A DNA stretch of 14,979 nucleotides from Nanobdellota archaeon. GTDB taxonomy: Archaea; Nanoarchaeota; Nanoarchaeia; Parvarchaeales; Parvarchaeaceae. Below the pieces are notes generated by a model. That model saw only the letters and a program-made list of their open reading frames with translations. It was not told the DNA's origin and did not search any database. Below are positions 7,194 to 14,682 of this stretch, piece by piece. The position numbers were made by a program, and so were the translations under genes. Each line of letters opens with the position of its first letter. Positions within the stretch are counted from its first letter, which is position 1. The DNA lies in assembly GCA_021834945.1 (NCBI GenBank), contig JAKBRA010000019.1:1-14979 (forward strand). The letters run 5' to 3'.

Positions 7194-8483
7194 TCAAGGT
7201 ATCAGCCTATCCGGCGTTCTTGGCAGAAGCGTTGCCTCTGCTACATTCTCTAAATTAAGCATCTGCTTTACTATTCTTTCTAAGCCGGTGCCAGAACCGC
7301 CATGCGGCGGCACGCCGTACCTGAAGAAATCCGTATAGAATTTGAATTTCTCAGGATCTAGGTTCTTTTCCTTCAATTGTTTTATAAGTATTTCATACCT
7401 GTGCTCCCTCTGCGCTAATGTAGTTATCTCCAGACCTTTGTATATGAGATCCGCCCTGTTTGTAACTTCTTCGTTTCCTTCTTTTTTCATGTGGTAAAAC
7501 TGGGCGATTGACCATGGAAATTCAGTTAAAAAGAAAAAGTCACTGCCGTATTTCTCTTTTACGTACTGGCCCATTATCCTTTCTCCCTCTGGGTCTATAT
7601 CCCCGTCATCTTTTAGCTTGTTTCCGTATTTCTTTAGTATCTCGCCGGCTTCCTTTATTGTTATCCTTGGAAAAGGCGTTTTTGGTTCTTCCAAGTTTAT
7701 ACCGTAAAGCTCCAAATCTTTCTTATTTCTTTCCTTTACCTCCTTGAATATCCTGAGCATCAGATTTTCCATTACTGACATTACATCCTCATATGAATTT
7801 ATGAAGCTCATCTCTAAATCAACGCTTGTGTACTCGGTTAAATGCCTTGTTGTATGGTGGGGCTCAGCTCTAAAAACAGGCCCTATCTCAAAGACTTTTT
7901 CAAAGCCTGCTGCCATCATCATCTGCTTGTAAAACTGCGGCGATTGTGCTAGGAAAGCCGTCTTGTCGAAATAAAGAATCTGAAAAACGTTTGCTCCCCC
8001 TTCTGTTGCCTGTGATATTATCTTTGAGGAATGTATCTGGTAAAATCCATTGTCCTCGAAGAACTTTGTTATTGCATTGCTTACTGTGCTTTGTATCTTA
8101 AAGATAGCTGCAGTCTTGGGCTTCCTTAAGCTTAGGAACCTAAAGTCTAACTCTTTATCCAATGATGATTGTACTTTCTCGCTTAGGTTCAAAGGAACAG
8201 GCTGCTCTGCTAATGTAAGTATTTCGAGCTTTTTCGGGATTATCTCGTAGCCGTTAACCGCCTTTTCATTTTCTTTCTTTTCACCCACTACTTCAATTAC
8301 CGACTCGGCTTTTATTTCCGCAATCCTTTCAAATAATTCTGGATTTGAATTTTTTGAAACTGTTACCTGGTATTTTCCGTTTATGTCTCTAAGGGTTATG
8401 AATGCCAAACCCCCTAGGTTTCTTACGTTCTCTGCCCACCCCTTTATTTCCACGTTTCCGTCTTCGTTTATTATCATAAACAT
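7194..8483 (-). CDS. aspS: Aspartyl-tRNA synthetase, archaeal type
   Basis: A 429-residue class IIb synthetase that charges tRNA with aspartate; length is normal for archaeal AspRS. An N-terminal OB-fold anticodon-binding domain (about 1-95, with VEIKGWAENVRNLGG) precedes the catalytic core. Motif 1 lies around HSSKIISQATEGG (151-163). The aspartate/ATP region FLAQSPQFYKQ (177-187) is AspRS-specific. Motif 2 is GPVFRAE...RHLTE with R205, and motif 3 is GTGLERI with R403. The C-terminus RTPDRLIP is slightly unusual, but the QSPQ-YKQ signature separates it from AsnRS. At the two positions that, as I recall, define strict tRNA-Asp discrimination in Thermococcus AspRS (W26, K85), this protein has E18 and V76, so it might also charge tRNA-Asn. 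The start could be ATG 8483 or the in-frame ATG 8477. The gene ends with no gap to the convergent gene. Confidence 0.96.
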   Translation of the reverse strand: MFMIINEDGNVEIKGWAENVRNLGGLAFITLRDINGKYQVTVSKNSNPELFERIAEIKAESVIEVVGEKKENEKAVNGYEIIPKKLEILTLAEQPVPLNLSEKVQSSLDKELDFRFLSLRKPKTAAIFKIQSTVSNAITKFFEDNGFYQIHSSKIISQATEGGANVFQILYFDKTAFLAQSPQFYKQMMMAAGFEKVFEIGPVFRAEPHHTTRHLTEYTSVDLEMSFINSYEDVMSVMENLMLRIFKEVKERNKKDLELYGINLEEPKTPFPRITIKEAGEILKKYGNKLKDDGDIDPEGERIMGQYVKEKYGSDFFFLTEFPWSIAQFYHMKKEGNEEVTNRADLIYKGLEITTLAQREHRYEILIKQLKEKNLDPEKFKFYTDFFRYGVPPHGGSGTGLERIVKQMLNLENVAEATLLPRTPDRLIP

Positions 8484-8540
8484 TCCAATACTTTTGTCTT
8501 AATAAGTATTGCTATGGATAAAATTGCTCTTTAATTGAGT

Positions 8541-8550
8541 TTTTATATAG
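8541..8550 (-). promoter_or_regulatory. Candidate TATA box upstream of aspS
   Basis: The minus strand reads CTATATAAAA, the best box in the 93-base gap 8484-8576. It is centred about 62 bases before ATG 8483, so it would give a leader of some 35 bases, unlike the leaderless genes nearby. A weaker CTTATTAA at 8499-8506 is about 25 bases before the alternative ATG 8477. Which one is used is open. Confidence 0.35.
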
Positions 8551-8576
8551 AGGTTAATTACATGCATAAACTTAAG

Positions 8577-11249
8577 CTACTTGGTATTAAATTCGTATAT
8601 ATACCCTTCTACTTTATTTTTATCGGCTTCTAAGTATCCCTCTGTGTCTAAATTCAATTTAACTTCTGCTTTAGAAAGTTCCTTTCCGCCCAAATAACGG
8701 ATAAATTTTAGCGGTGTTTCATTCAATACAGAGCTGTTGAATATTACCCTTCTCGCGCCTTTTGACTTTGCCCTTTTAACAAGATCTTTGTAAACTTCCT
8801 CGAATATCTGCGGTTTTCTAAATGTCCTATGGCCCTCTACAGAGTCAACTAAAAAATCATCATCTTGCATGTAACAAATGGCACTGCCTATTGAATTTCC
8901 GTTTACATCATATCTTACAAGTACAAATCCTTTTCTTTTTTCTTTATCGTAAAAATCTGTGCAGTATTTATATATTCCTTTTTTATAATCTCTGGGGAGA
9001 TACACGCATGCCAGTTGTGTACTGCTATCATAATCCAATGGATTATTGCTTTCAACCGCTGAAAGTAAGCTTTTACCTTTTAATATAAAATTTTTATCTC
9101 TTTGATTATATATGTCTAAAACCTTATCTATCTTAGCATCATTTGCGCTTTTAAGAAGAGTTAAAGCCCCGATTGTATCTCCTTTATCGACGTAATTCGC
9201 TATCATCTTAATCATTTTATTTTTGTAATTAGAATTGAATGAATTCCTAGCTGCTCTTACGGTTTTTTCACCAACTATTTGGGAGATGGCCTTGAAAGCC
9301 TCTCTATCTCTTTTCTTATCCCTTGAACCGGTTACTGCTATTAAGGATAAATACGTTAGCTTGTCTTTATCGAGATTTAGATAACTTTCTTCATCTTCTT
9401 GCATGCTTAAAGAATATTCCGTATAATCTCTTTCTATTGTGTTGTTAATAAGATCAAAAAACTCTTTTCTTTCCTCCGGTTTTACAGAAAATAACATTAG
9501 TATCTGGTTTAGATTAAACTTCCTTTTTACGCCGTAATTATCTGCAATGTATTTATTGGATATTTCCTCGTATTTAGATATATTCTCTTTATTTGGAAGA
9601 GCCAACTCTCCATTGGATTTTATGTATGATGCTACTGCATTGAAACTGTCCTTGCTGTCTATAATTTCATCAAGTTTTTTGTCTCGGATATTAGCTAAGT
9701 CACTCGAATTAAAAAGATTCAATACCCTTGTGCCTATTTTATTCACTAATTTGGTCGCTTCAATAATTGTTTCGCTGTTAGCACTAAAACTAAGGTTACA
9801 TAAACCGGAGATTATGTCAGTTTCTGTGTCTTCAGGGTATTTTTTTGCAGTCTCTAAAATATCAACCAGTATATCTTTATTGCCTAAGTTGTAGTACATG
9901 TTCATTATTGAAAATGCCAGTTCAACTGAGTTTTCGACTTTACGGTTGTTAATAGTATTTACAATTTGGGCCCAAGACATTACATCTATCAAATTTGACA
10001 TTCTTTCATTGTTTTTGCTAATATCTGACATCTCTCTCAAATAATCTGCAATTATCGAGGAAACAAACCCGCTATTGTATTTTGTAACGGCATTTAAAGC
10101 GGCCAGCAATGTGTCTCTGTTATTTAAGTCATACCAGATAGAAGTACTCATATTGAGCAGAGGCATGGCGCTAAAAACCTTGTCTTGTGACATATCCTCA
10201 TTATACCCATTTATTACGTTTACAACTTCATCCAAAGACATTATTTCAGCTAACTTTACTACTGAATCCCTGCTTTCATTTAAATCAAAGATCTGGTGGT
10301 CTATTCTGAATATGGCTGCGTAGCCTAATTTCTCTGCTAGTTTACCTGCCAAATTTCCTTTGTATTTGCTGACAGAATTTGCAGCTTTTATTAAAACATC
10401 TTTATCGCAAGTGGATGCCGCGACGTTTATTAACCCCTCTGTGATCATAGCAACAGAATCCCCCTCATTTCTTCTTACTGCGCTTAAAACTTCATCTAAA
10501 GACATCATTTTAGCTAAATTTTTTATTTCGATTTGTCTAAATAGGAATGGAGATTTTAATCTTCTGGCAAGGATGGCCGCAGCAGAGCCTTTGTAAAGAT
10601 TAAGAGCTTTTGAAACCTCGAGTACTGCTTCTTTGCTAGCGGTAGCCTCTGCAGTATTAAATAAGGCGTCAATTACATTGAAGGCTATGTCCTCTTTTGC
10701 ATATTCTTCCAATTTTCTTGGAATTTCAACCGAGTCGGGATTTAAGCCCGATAATTGTTGTGTTATCTGTATTAAACTGCGCTTATCAGTGTATTCGGTA
10801 AAATACCCAAGATTAAAGGCCTGCTTGAACGCAGCGTTATCTGAATAATCGAAAAATACACTACGAGCATCAAATGCAACATCTGCAAGTAAGCCCTCAT
10901 TTTGATTTGGCATTAAAAATCTGATGTCCGGTTTATACCTAAACTCATCATTTTCATATTTTTTAATGGTGCCTATGACATGATCCGATGACATTATGTT
11001 GACAAGGTTTATTACATCCCCTTTATTTTTAGCCTTTAAAGTATAGTCTAGCAAACGGTCTAGAAATTTGGGTCTAACCGATTTGCCGTACAGATTGCCG
11101 GCTTTTTCTATTGCCAACCTAAGATCAAAGCCAAATGAATCTATTTTAGAGGTAATGTCTCTGATAATTTGTGCCTTGCCATCAGCAAGCAAACTTTCGT
11201 TTGAATTAGGAACTAGGTAATGCTCATCAAGTAACTCCTCTAAATTCAT
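8577..11249 (-). CDS. Large alpha-solenoid protein with C-terminal GNAT-like domain, unknown function
   Basis: An 890-residue soluble protein with no named family that I recognise. Residues 1 to about 530 are almost all helical and repetitive. The element IMSLDEV or variants starts near residues 82, 245, 333 and 420 (spacings 163, 88, 87), and between them a [NDC][KR]D-L element plus K-Y-G helix recurs (281-298, 377-393, 457-471). An N-terminal PN-NE-LLAD motif occurs at 14-23 and 114-123, exactly 100 apart. This indicates a HEAT/ARM-type solenoid for protein or nucleic-acid binding. From about 745 to 855 the sequence changes to alternating strands and helices (GFVLVRYDVNGNSIGSAIC, FLVDSVEGHRTFRKPQIFEE, GARRVIFNSS, FIRYLGG), resembling a GNAT acyltransferase fold with a doubtful acetyl-CoA loop. 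The start follows a TATA box (leaderless). There is no membrane segment. It lies upstream of aspS. Confidence 0.8.
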   Translation of the reverse strand: MNLEELLDEHYLVPNSNESLLADGKAQIIRDITSKIDSFGFDLRLAIEKAGNLYGKSVRPKFLDRLLDYTLKAKNKGDVINLVNIMSSDHVIGTIKKYENDEFRYKPDIRFLMPNQNEGLLADVAFDARSVFFDYSDNAAFKQAFNLGYFTEYTDKRSLIQITQQLSGLNPDSVEIPRKLEEYAKEDIAFNVIDALFNTAEATASKEAVLEVSKALNLYKGSAAAILARRLKSPFLFRQIEIKNLAKMMSLDEVLSAVRRNEGDSVAMITEGLINVAASTCDKDVLIKAANSVSKYKGNLAGKLAEKLGYAAIFRIDHQIFDLNESRDSVVKLAEIMSLDEVVNVINGYNEDMSQDKVFSAMPLLNMSTSIWYDLNNRDTLLAALNAVTKYNSGFVSSIIADYLREMSDISKNNERMSNLIDVMSWAQIVNTINNRKVENSVELAFSIMNMYYNLGNKDILVDILETAKKYPEDTETDIISGLCNLSFSANSETIIEATKLVNKIGTRVLNLFNSSDLANIRDKKLDEIIDSKDSFNAVASYIKSNGELALPNKENISKYEEISNKYIADNYGVKRKFNLNQILMLFSVKPEERKEFFDLINNTIERDYTEYSLSMQEDEESYLNLDKDKLTYLSLIAVTGSRDKKRDREAFKAISQIVGEKTVRAARNSFNSNYKNKMIKMIANYVDKGDTIGALTLLKSANDAKIDKVLDIYNQRDKNFILKGKSLLSAVESNNPLDYDSSTQLACVYLPRDYKKGIYKYCTDFYDKEKRKGFVLVRYDVNGNSIGSAICYMQDDDFLVDSVEGHRTFRKPQIFEEVYKDLVKRAKSKGARRVIFNSSVLNETPLKFIRYLGGKELSKAEVKLNLDTEGYLEADKNKVEGYIYEFNTK

Positions 11250-11271
11250 TTTAGCTTAATGAATACTTTTT

Positions 11272-11282
11272 GTATATATAAT
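11272..11282 (-). promoter_or_regulatory. TATA box of the solenoid gene
   Basis: The minus strand reads ATTATATATAC. The core is centred about 27 bases before the ATG at 11249, again the leaderless spacing. It lies in the 90-base divergent gap shared with the AlaX gene. Confidence 0.65.
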
Positions 11283-11311
11283 TATAAACCTTATCAAAAG
11301 GTGTGTAAAAG

Positions 11312-11320
11312 TTAAATTTA
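11312..11320 (+). promoter_or_regulatory. TATA-like box for the AlaX-UDG unit
   Basis: TTAAATTTA is centred about 24 bases before the ATG at 11340. This would make the AlaX transcript nearly leaderless and leave out the five-codon ATG...TAA frame at 11320-11337. Confidence 0.45.
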
Positions 11321-11339
11321 TGATGGAGTTAGAATAAGA

Positions 11340-12227
11340 ATGGAAGAAAACATTCAAGGAGCTAGGCTACACACCGCGGAGCACATGTTCGCGAGGGCGC
11401 TGCAGGAACAAGGATTAGACATACACGTAAGAAAGGCCGATACTTACAGAGAAGACAACATCGGAAAGGCATATGTAAAAGAGATAATCCCTTTTGAAAA
11501 GATAATAGAAGCAGAAAAGACAGTAAATGCAAAGATTATTGAAAATCTTATTGTAACAGAGGAAAACTTCGAAAATTTAGACGATGCAATGAGGAAAAAC
11601 CCAAAATTAAGGTTCAACGAAGACAGACTTGACAAGGAAAAAAATGTAAGAGTGGTAACAATAGGCCAATACGATTTCTCGGCATGCAAACACCGGCATG
11701 TAAAACAAACCAGCGAAATAATGATGTTTGCCGTAAAGCGCATTTCTTATCTGGGTGGTGAAACGGAGATAGAATTTATTGCAGGGAATGATGCTTTGCT
11801 TTTTCTTTTGCAGATAAAGAATGAAGTTCTTGAATCTGCAATGGACAGGCACTTTGTACCGGAAAAGCTTTCAGAATACATAAAAAATGAAAATGAAAGG
11901 ATAATTGAGATAGAGAGAGAAGAAAAGGAAATTCTGCACAGATTATTGGAAAGCAATTCTCAACTAATTGTTTTAAAGGATGTAAAAATATCTAAGTTTT
12001 ACGGAGAGCTTAATTATTTCATAAAAACGCATGCTGAGAGATGCATAGCTATAACCAATGAGCAGCAGATAACAATCATGAAGGGAAAGGACTGCAAGGT
12101 TGACCTTTTAAAGATAGGGGAAGAATTAAAGACACTTGGTTTCAGCGGCAGCATTAATGAAAGTTCAATAAACGGAAAAGTGAATGAAAAAATAGTAGAA
12201 GAGATTGATAAGCTGTGGAAAGCCTGA
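11340..12227 (+). CDS. AlaX-like aminoacyl-tRNA editing protein with degenerate DHHA1 domain
   Basis: A 295-residue cytoplasmic protein related to the editing domain of alanyl-tRNA synthetase, expected to hydrolyse mischarged tRNA-Ala (for example Ser- or Gly-tRNA-Ala). The zinc site is complete: H11 and H15 in HTAEH, and C116 and H120 in CKHRH, followed by VKQTSEI, which matches the THVxxTGEI of the family although the CGGTH form is lost. An N-terminal beta-barrel as in AlaX-M/L is missing, since the HxxxH motif starts at residue 11. After a charged coiled coil (about 175-205) comes a DHHA1-like region (about 207-293) ending in LKTLGFSGSINESSINGKV, where the usual glycine-rich GGxGGG motif has decayed. 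Short AlaX core plus DHHA1 is a non-standard combination. It overlaps the downstream UDG gene by 13 bases. Confidence 0.85.
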   Translation: MEENIQGARLHTAEHMFARALQEQGLDIHVRKADTYREDNIGKAYVKEIIPFEKIIEAEKTVNAKIIENLIVTEENFENLDDAMRKNPKLRFNEDRLDKEKNVRVVTIGQYDFSACKHRHVKQTSEIMMFAVKRISYLGGETEIEFIAGNDALLFLLQIKNEVLESAMDRHFVPEKLSEYIKNENERIIEIEREEKEILHRLLESNSQLIVLKDVKISKFYGELNYFIKTHAERCIAITNEQQITIMKGKDCKVDLLKIGEELKTLGFSGSINESSINGKVNEKIVEEIDKLWKA

Positions 12228-12784
12228 CTGCTGTCTCGAAGGAAATAGAGAAATGCACGCTCTGCGATTTATGTCTGAAAAGAAAGAACACTGTGCCCGG
12301 AGAAGGGAATGAAAAAGCCAGCATAGTAATAATAGGAGAAGCCCCCGGCAAAAATGAAGACCTGCAAGGCCGGCCATTTATAGGCATGTCTGGTAAATTC
12401 CTCTCTAAGTCTTTGGAAAGCATTGGAATCGATAGGTCAATGGTTTTCATAACAAATGCTGTAAAATGTAGACCGCCAAACAATAGGAAACCAACTAAGG
12501 AAGAGATAGCCACGTGTAGGCCTTATTTAATAAGACAGCTTTCTGTTATACAGCCTAAACTTATCCTTGCACTCGGAACATCTGCAGCCTCTTCTTTGGG
12601 CATTGAATTCAAGCATTTGAATGAGATAAAAAGCAGGTTTATGGACATTGCTCTTGGTAACAAGCGGTTTAAATGCCTTGTCACCTTCCATCCTTCCTTT
12701 CCTATGCGTTTTCCCTCTGCAAGAAAGTCATTTTTAGCGGATCTTTCGATGGCTTTTAATTCATACAAAAATTTATCTACATAA
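12215..12784 (+). CDS. Family 4 uracil-DNA glycosylase (4Fe-4S)
   Basis: A 189-residue base-excision repair enzyme that removes uracil, arising mostly from cytosine deamination, from DNA. Family 4 signs are clear: four cysteines placed for a 4Fe-4S cluster (C14 and C17 in CTLCDLC, C85 in VKCRPP, C101 in ATCRPY), motif GEAPGKNED (41-49) with the catalytic-loop acidic position, QGRPFIGMSG after it, N81 in TNAVKC, and the HPS motif at 159-161. Length fits the family. The start is GTG inside the last codons of the AlaX gene; no later start would keep C14 and C17. The overlap implies co-transcription with AlaX and translational coupling. There is no obvious terminator before the next promoter. Confidence 0.95.
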   Translation: MESLTAVSKEIEKCTLCDLCLKRKNTVPGEGNEKASIVIIGEAPGKNEDLQGRPFIGMSGKFLSKSLESIGIDRSMVFITNAVKCRPPNNRKPTKEEIATCRPYLIRQLSVIQPKLILALGTSAASSLGIEFKHLNEIKSRFMDIALGNKRFKCLVTFHPSFPMRFPSARKSFLADLSMAFNSYKNLST

Positions 12785-12795
12785 TAATAGTAAAG

Positions 12796-12806
12796 TATTT
12801 ATATAG
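12796..12806 (+). promoter_or_regulatory. TATA box of the orphan operon
   Basis: TATTTATATAG, with TTTATATA centred 26.5 bases before ATG 12828, the same distance as at 4396 and 5603. It gives the first gene of the right-hand operon a predicted leaderless transcript. Confidence 0.72.
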
Positions 12807-12827
12807 CTGAATATCATAATATACGGT

Positions 12828-13820
12828 ATGAAAGCAGCTAAAAATCCGAATGAAAATGATAAGAAAGAACAAGTTCAGCAGCCTACGGATCAGGCGCAGA
12901 AACCTAATACAAAGCAGAAATTAGAGGACCTAATACTTGAAAATGGGGATCGCTACAACGCATTGAATGCACTCGTAACAAACATAAAAAAGTTTGAAAG
13001 CAACAAATATGATAATTTCCAAGAATTCAGCAAAAACTTTACTGTAAGCCTTGGAACTTATCTTCAGCAAACACCCTTGAAAGAGGATTCAAAGATAATG
13101 AACGGCTATCTAGCTGGTTTAAATTCACTTTTGACTAATAGTTCCGTAGATACGGACAAGAAAAAGCAGTACATACAGAGAGCAATAAACCAGGCTATGC
13201 CATTGTTGTCAGCAGAGTACAATAAAATAAAGAGTGGCTTATCTACGGACCATTATCACAATATGGTGCAGGGTTCATTAAATGACCCTATGATAATGTT
13301 TAGTCCATTCGCAAACAACTTAAAACAAGAATTAAGCAAAAACGACGCTTATGGCAGAAACATACAGATGAGCCAGCTGACAAAGGACATAGAGAATGAC
13401 TATAAGAATAATAACTTTTCAAAGCTCGGAGGATACTTCGAGAAGATACCTTACAACAGGGAAGCATTCAAGAAGTTGAACCTTAAAGATGATGAGATAG
13501 ACAAAATGATGAAAGATACAGATGGCATATTCAAGGATTTAGCTTCAAGTCTAAAGGAAGAAGACCAAAAGAGACTTATGGGCTCTATGATAAGTATACT
13601 GTCAGATGAAAGCAGCAAACAATTTTCCAGCTTAGATAAATCATACTCTGTTAATGCTTTCAACAACGCAAACCCAGATGCTACAACTGGTTTGTATCTT
13701 GCTTTGAATGCAGCTAAAGGCCCCGCCGAAAAAGGCGGCAAGATTGATTCTGAAAGCATGGCTAAGCTTTTGGGAATCAACCCATATGATACCGGGCCCG
13801 GCATGGGCTTAGGTTATTAG
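12828..13820 (+). CDS. Unknown hydrophilic protein, first gene of orphan operon
   Basis: A 330-residue soluble protein that I do not recognise. The first 35 residues are a disordered-looking tail rich in Asn, Gln and Lys. From about 30 to 290 it is predicted by eye to be mainly helical, with many Lys/Asp/Asn and regularly placed Leu/Ile/Phe (LEDLILENGDRYNALNALVT, KSYSVNAFNNANPDAT). The C-terminus is a short glycine-rich tail GINPYDTGPGMGLGY. No signal peptide, membrane helix, Walker, zinc or nuclease motif is visible. It is the leaderless first gene, and the next gene starts 11 bases after its stop with a strong SD that overlaps this stop codon. A GC-rich hairpin and a perfect palindrome lie in its last 100 bases. 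Function unknown. Confidence 0.75.
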   Translation: MKAAKNPNENDKKEQVQQPTDQAQKPNTKQKLEDLILENGDRYNALNALVTNIKKFESNKYDNFQEFSKNFTVSLGTYLQQTPLKEDSKIMNGYLAGLNSLLTNSSVDTDKKKQYIQRAINQAMPLLSAEYNKIKSGLSTDHYHNMVQGSLNDPMIMFSPFANNLKQELSKNDAYGRNIQMSQLTKDIENDYKNNNFSKLGGYFEKIPYNREAFKKLNLKDDEIDKMMKDTDGIFKDLASSLKEEDQKRLMGSMISILSDESSKQFSSLDKSYSVNAFNNANPDATTGLYLALNAAKGPAEKGGKIDSESMAKLLGINPYDTGPGMGLGY

Positions 13821-13826
13821 GAGGTG
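13819..13826 (+). promoter_or_regulatory. Near-perfect Shine-Dalgarno site
   Basis: AGGAGGTG matches eight consecutive bases of the consensus complementary to the 16S rRNA 3' end. It sits five bases before ATG 13832 and shares its first two bases with the TAG stop of the upstream gene, so terminating ribosomes can re-initiate. It is the strongest SD in the window. Confidence 0.85.
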
Positions 13827-13831
13827 TTTAT

Positions 13832-14680
13832 ATGAAAGTTGTGGGATTTGTTTCGGGAGTTGGTTACAGCGCAATAAATACTAATGGCTCTGATGCAATA
13901 GGGAGGAGCTTTGACTACACAGAGTGGAATGACAATAGAAAATACAATCTGCAGAATTTTACAGGCTCACTGCAAAGGGAGATGGGCACTGGGAACATAG
14001 CAGATTTAATGGCTTACAATGAAATTGCAAAAGTACAGGTAGCCGCAGAAATGCCTGGTGCAAAGGTTGTAGGCTTAGAAGACAAGCTTTCAGAGATAAG
14101 AAGGTTAAATCAATTAGAGGAAGGCGCATTGGAACCAAGAAAAAATCTCGGTCCTTTCAAGCTTTTAAGATATGACATTGTAAATGCCGGTGCATTGAAA
14201 ACCTACGACAGTTCTGGTAATCCAAAAATACAAAAGATGTTCAGGCTTAAGATAGAATACGGTTACAGAATAATAGACAAGAAGAAAGCCTACCACCAGA
14301 ACATGCACGATTTAGCGCTTAAGTTGCTGCAAAACTCGGAAAGAAAAAGGATCCACTTTGGCAATTTGGAGAGAAGATGGTTCAATGACAGCATCTATGC
14401 TGATGACCTGCAAGCAGAATTCCTTTCTCCTTACAGATGGGGCGGTAGCTATGCTTACAGAGATATTGACTTAAGAGACAACAGTGTAAAGTACAGACAT
14501 GGAATAGCTTACAGAACAATGCAGGCTATGTTCGGCGGAGTACTTAAAGGGCTTGTAGTAGGCCCAAGAATAAGCTTTGTTTCTACAAAACCCATGACTG
14601 AGGAGAGGGTAAGGGATTTAATGGCAATACTAAACTCTGAGGGAGCATACACAACTGCAAGGGAGGAAGAAAACAATTGA
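13832..14680 (+). CDS. Unknown protein, second gene of orphan operon
   Basis: A 282-residue soluble protein of no family known to me. The N-terminus MKVVGFVSGVGYSAINTNG is a hydrophobic strand with a Gly/Ser/Asn loop, not a signal peptide. The middle (about 104-150) alternates strands (GPFKLLRYDIVNAG, MFRLKIEYGYRIIDKK). The second half is rich in Arg and Tyr (FLSPYRWGGSYAYRDIDLRD around 197-216, KYRHGIAYRTMQAMFGG). The C-terminal stretch LVVGPRISFVSTKPMTEERV reads as strands followed by a helix. The many Arg/Tyr residues could suit nucleic-acid or nucleotide binding, but no catalytic motif can be named. Its strong SD suggests it is made at a higher level than the first gene. Confidence 0.78.
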   Translation: MKVVGFVSGVGYSAINTNGSDAIGRSFDYTEWNDNRKYNLQNFTGSLQREMGTGNIADLMAYNEIAKVQVAAEMPGAKVVGLEDKLSEIRRLNQLEEGALEPRKNLGPFKLLRYDIVNAGALKTYDSSGNPKIQKMFRLKIEYGYRIIDKKKAYHQNMHDLALKLLQNSERKRIHFGNLERRWFNDSIYADDLQAEFLSPYRWGGSYAYRDIDLRDNSVKYRHGIAYRTMQAMFGGVLKGLVVGPRISFVSTKPMTEERVRDLMAILNSEGAYTTAREEENN

Positions 14681-14682
14681 GT

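Noticed and set aside
7301..7320. Short GC-rich inverted stretch in the 3' part of aspS
   Set aside because: It is explained by codons for the invariant His-Gly-Gly of class II motif 3.
7194..8483. Asparaginyl-tRNA synthetase, suggested by the C-terminal RTPDRLIP
   Set aside because: The FLAQSPQFYKQ signature is AspRS-type; AsnRS usually has QSxQLYxE at this point.
9547..10848. Several open frames opposite the solenoid gene
   Set aside because: Their hydrophobic, Ser/Leu-rich translations are mirror images of the helical repeats on the coding strand, and none has its own start signals.
11320..11337. A five-codon ATG-ATG...TAA upstream frame before the AlaX gene
   Set aside because: With the TATA-like box at 11312-11320, transcription should start near 11340, so this frame is probably not in the mRNA.
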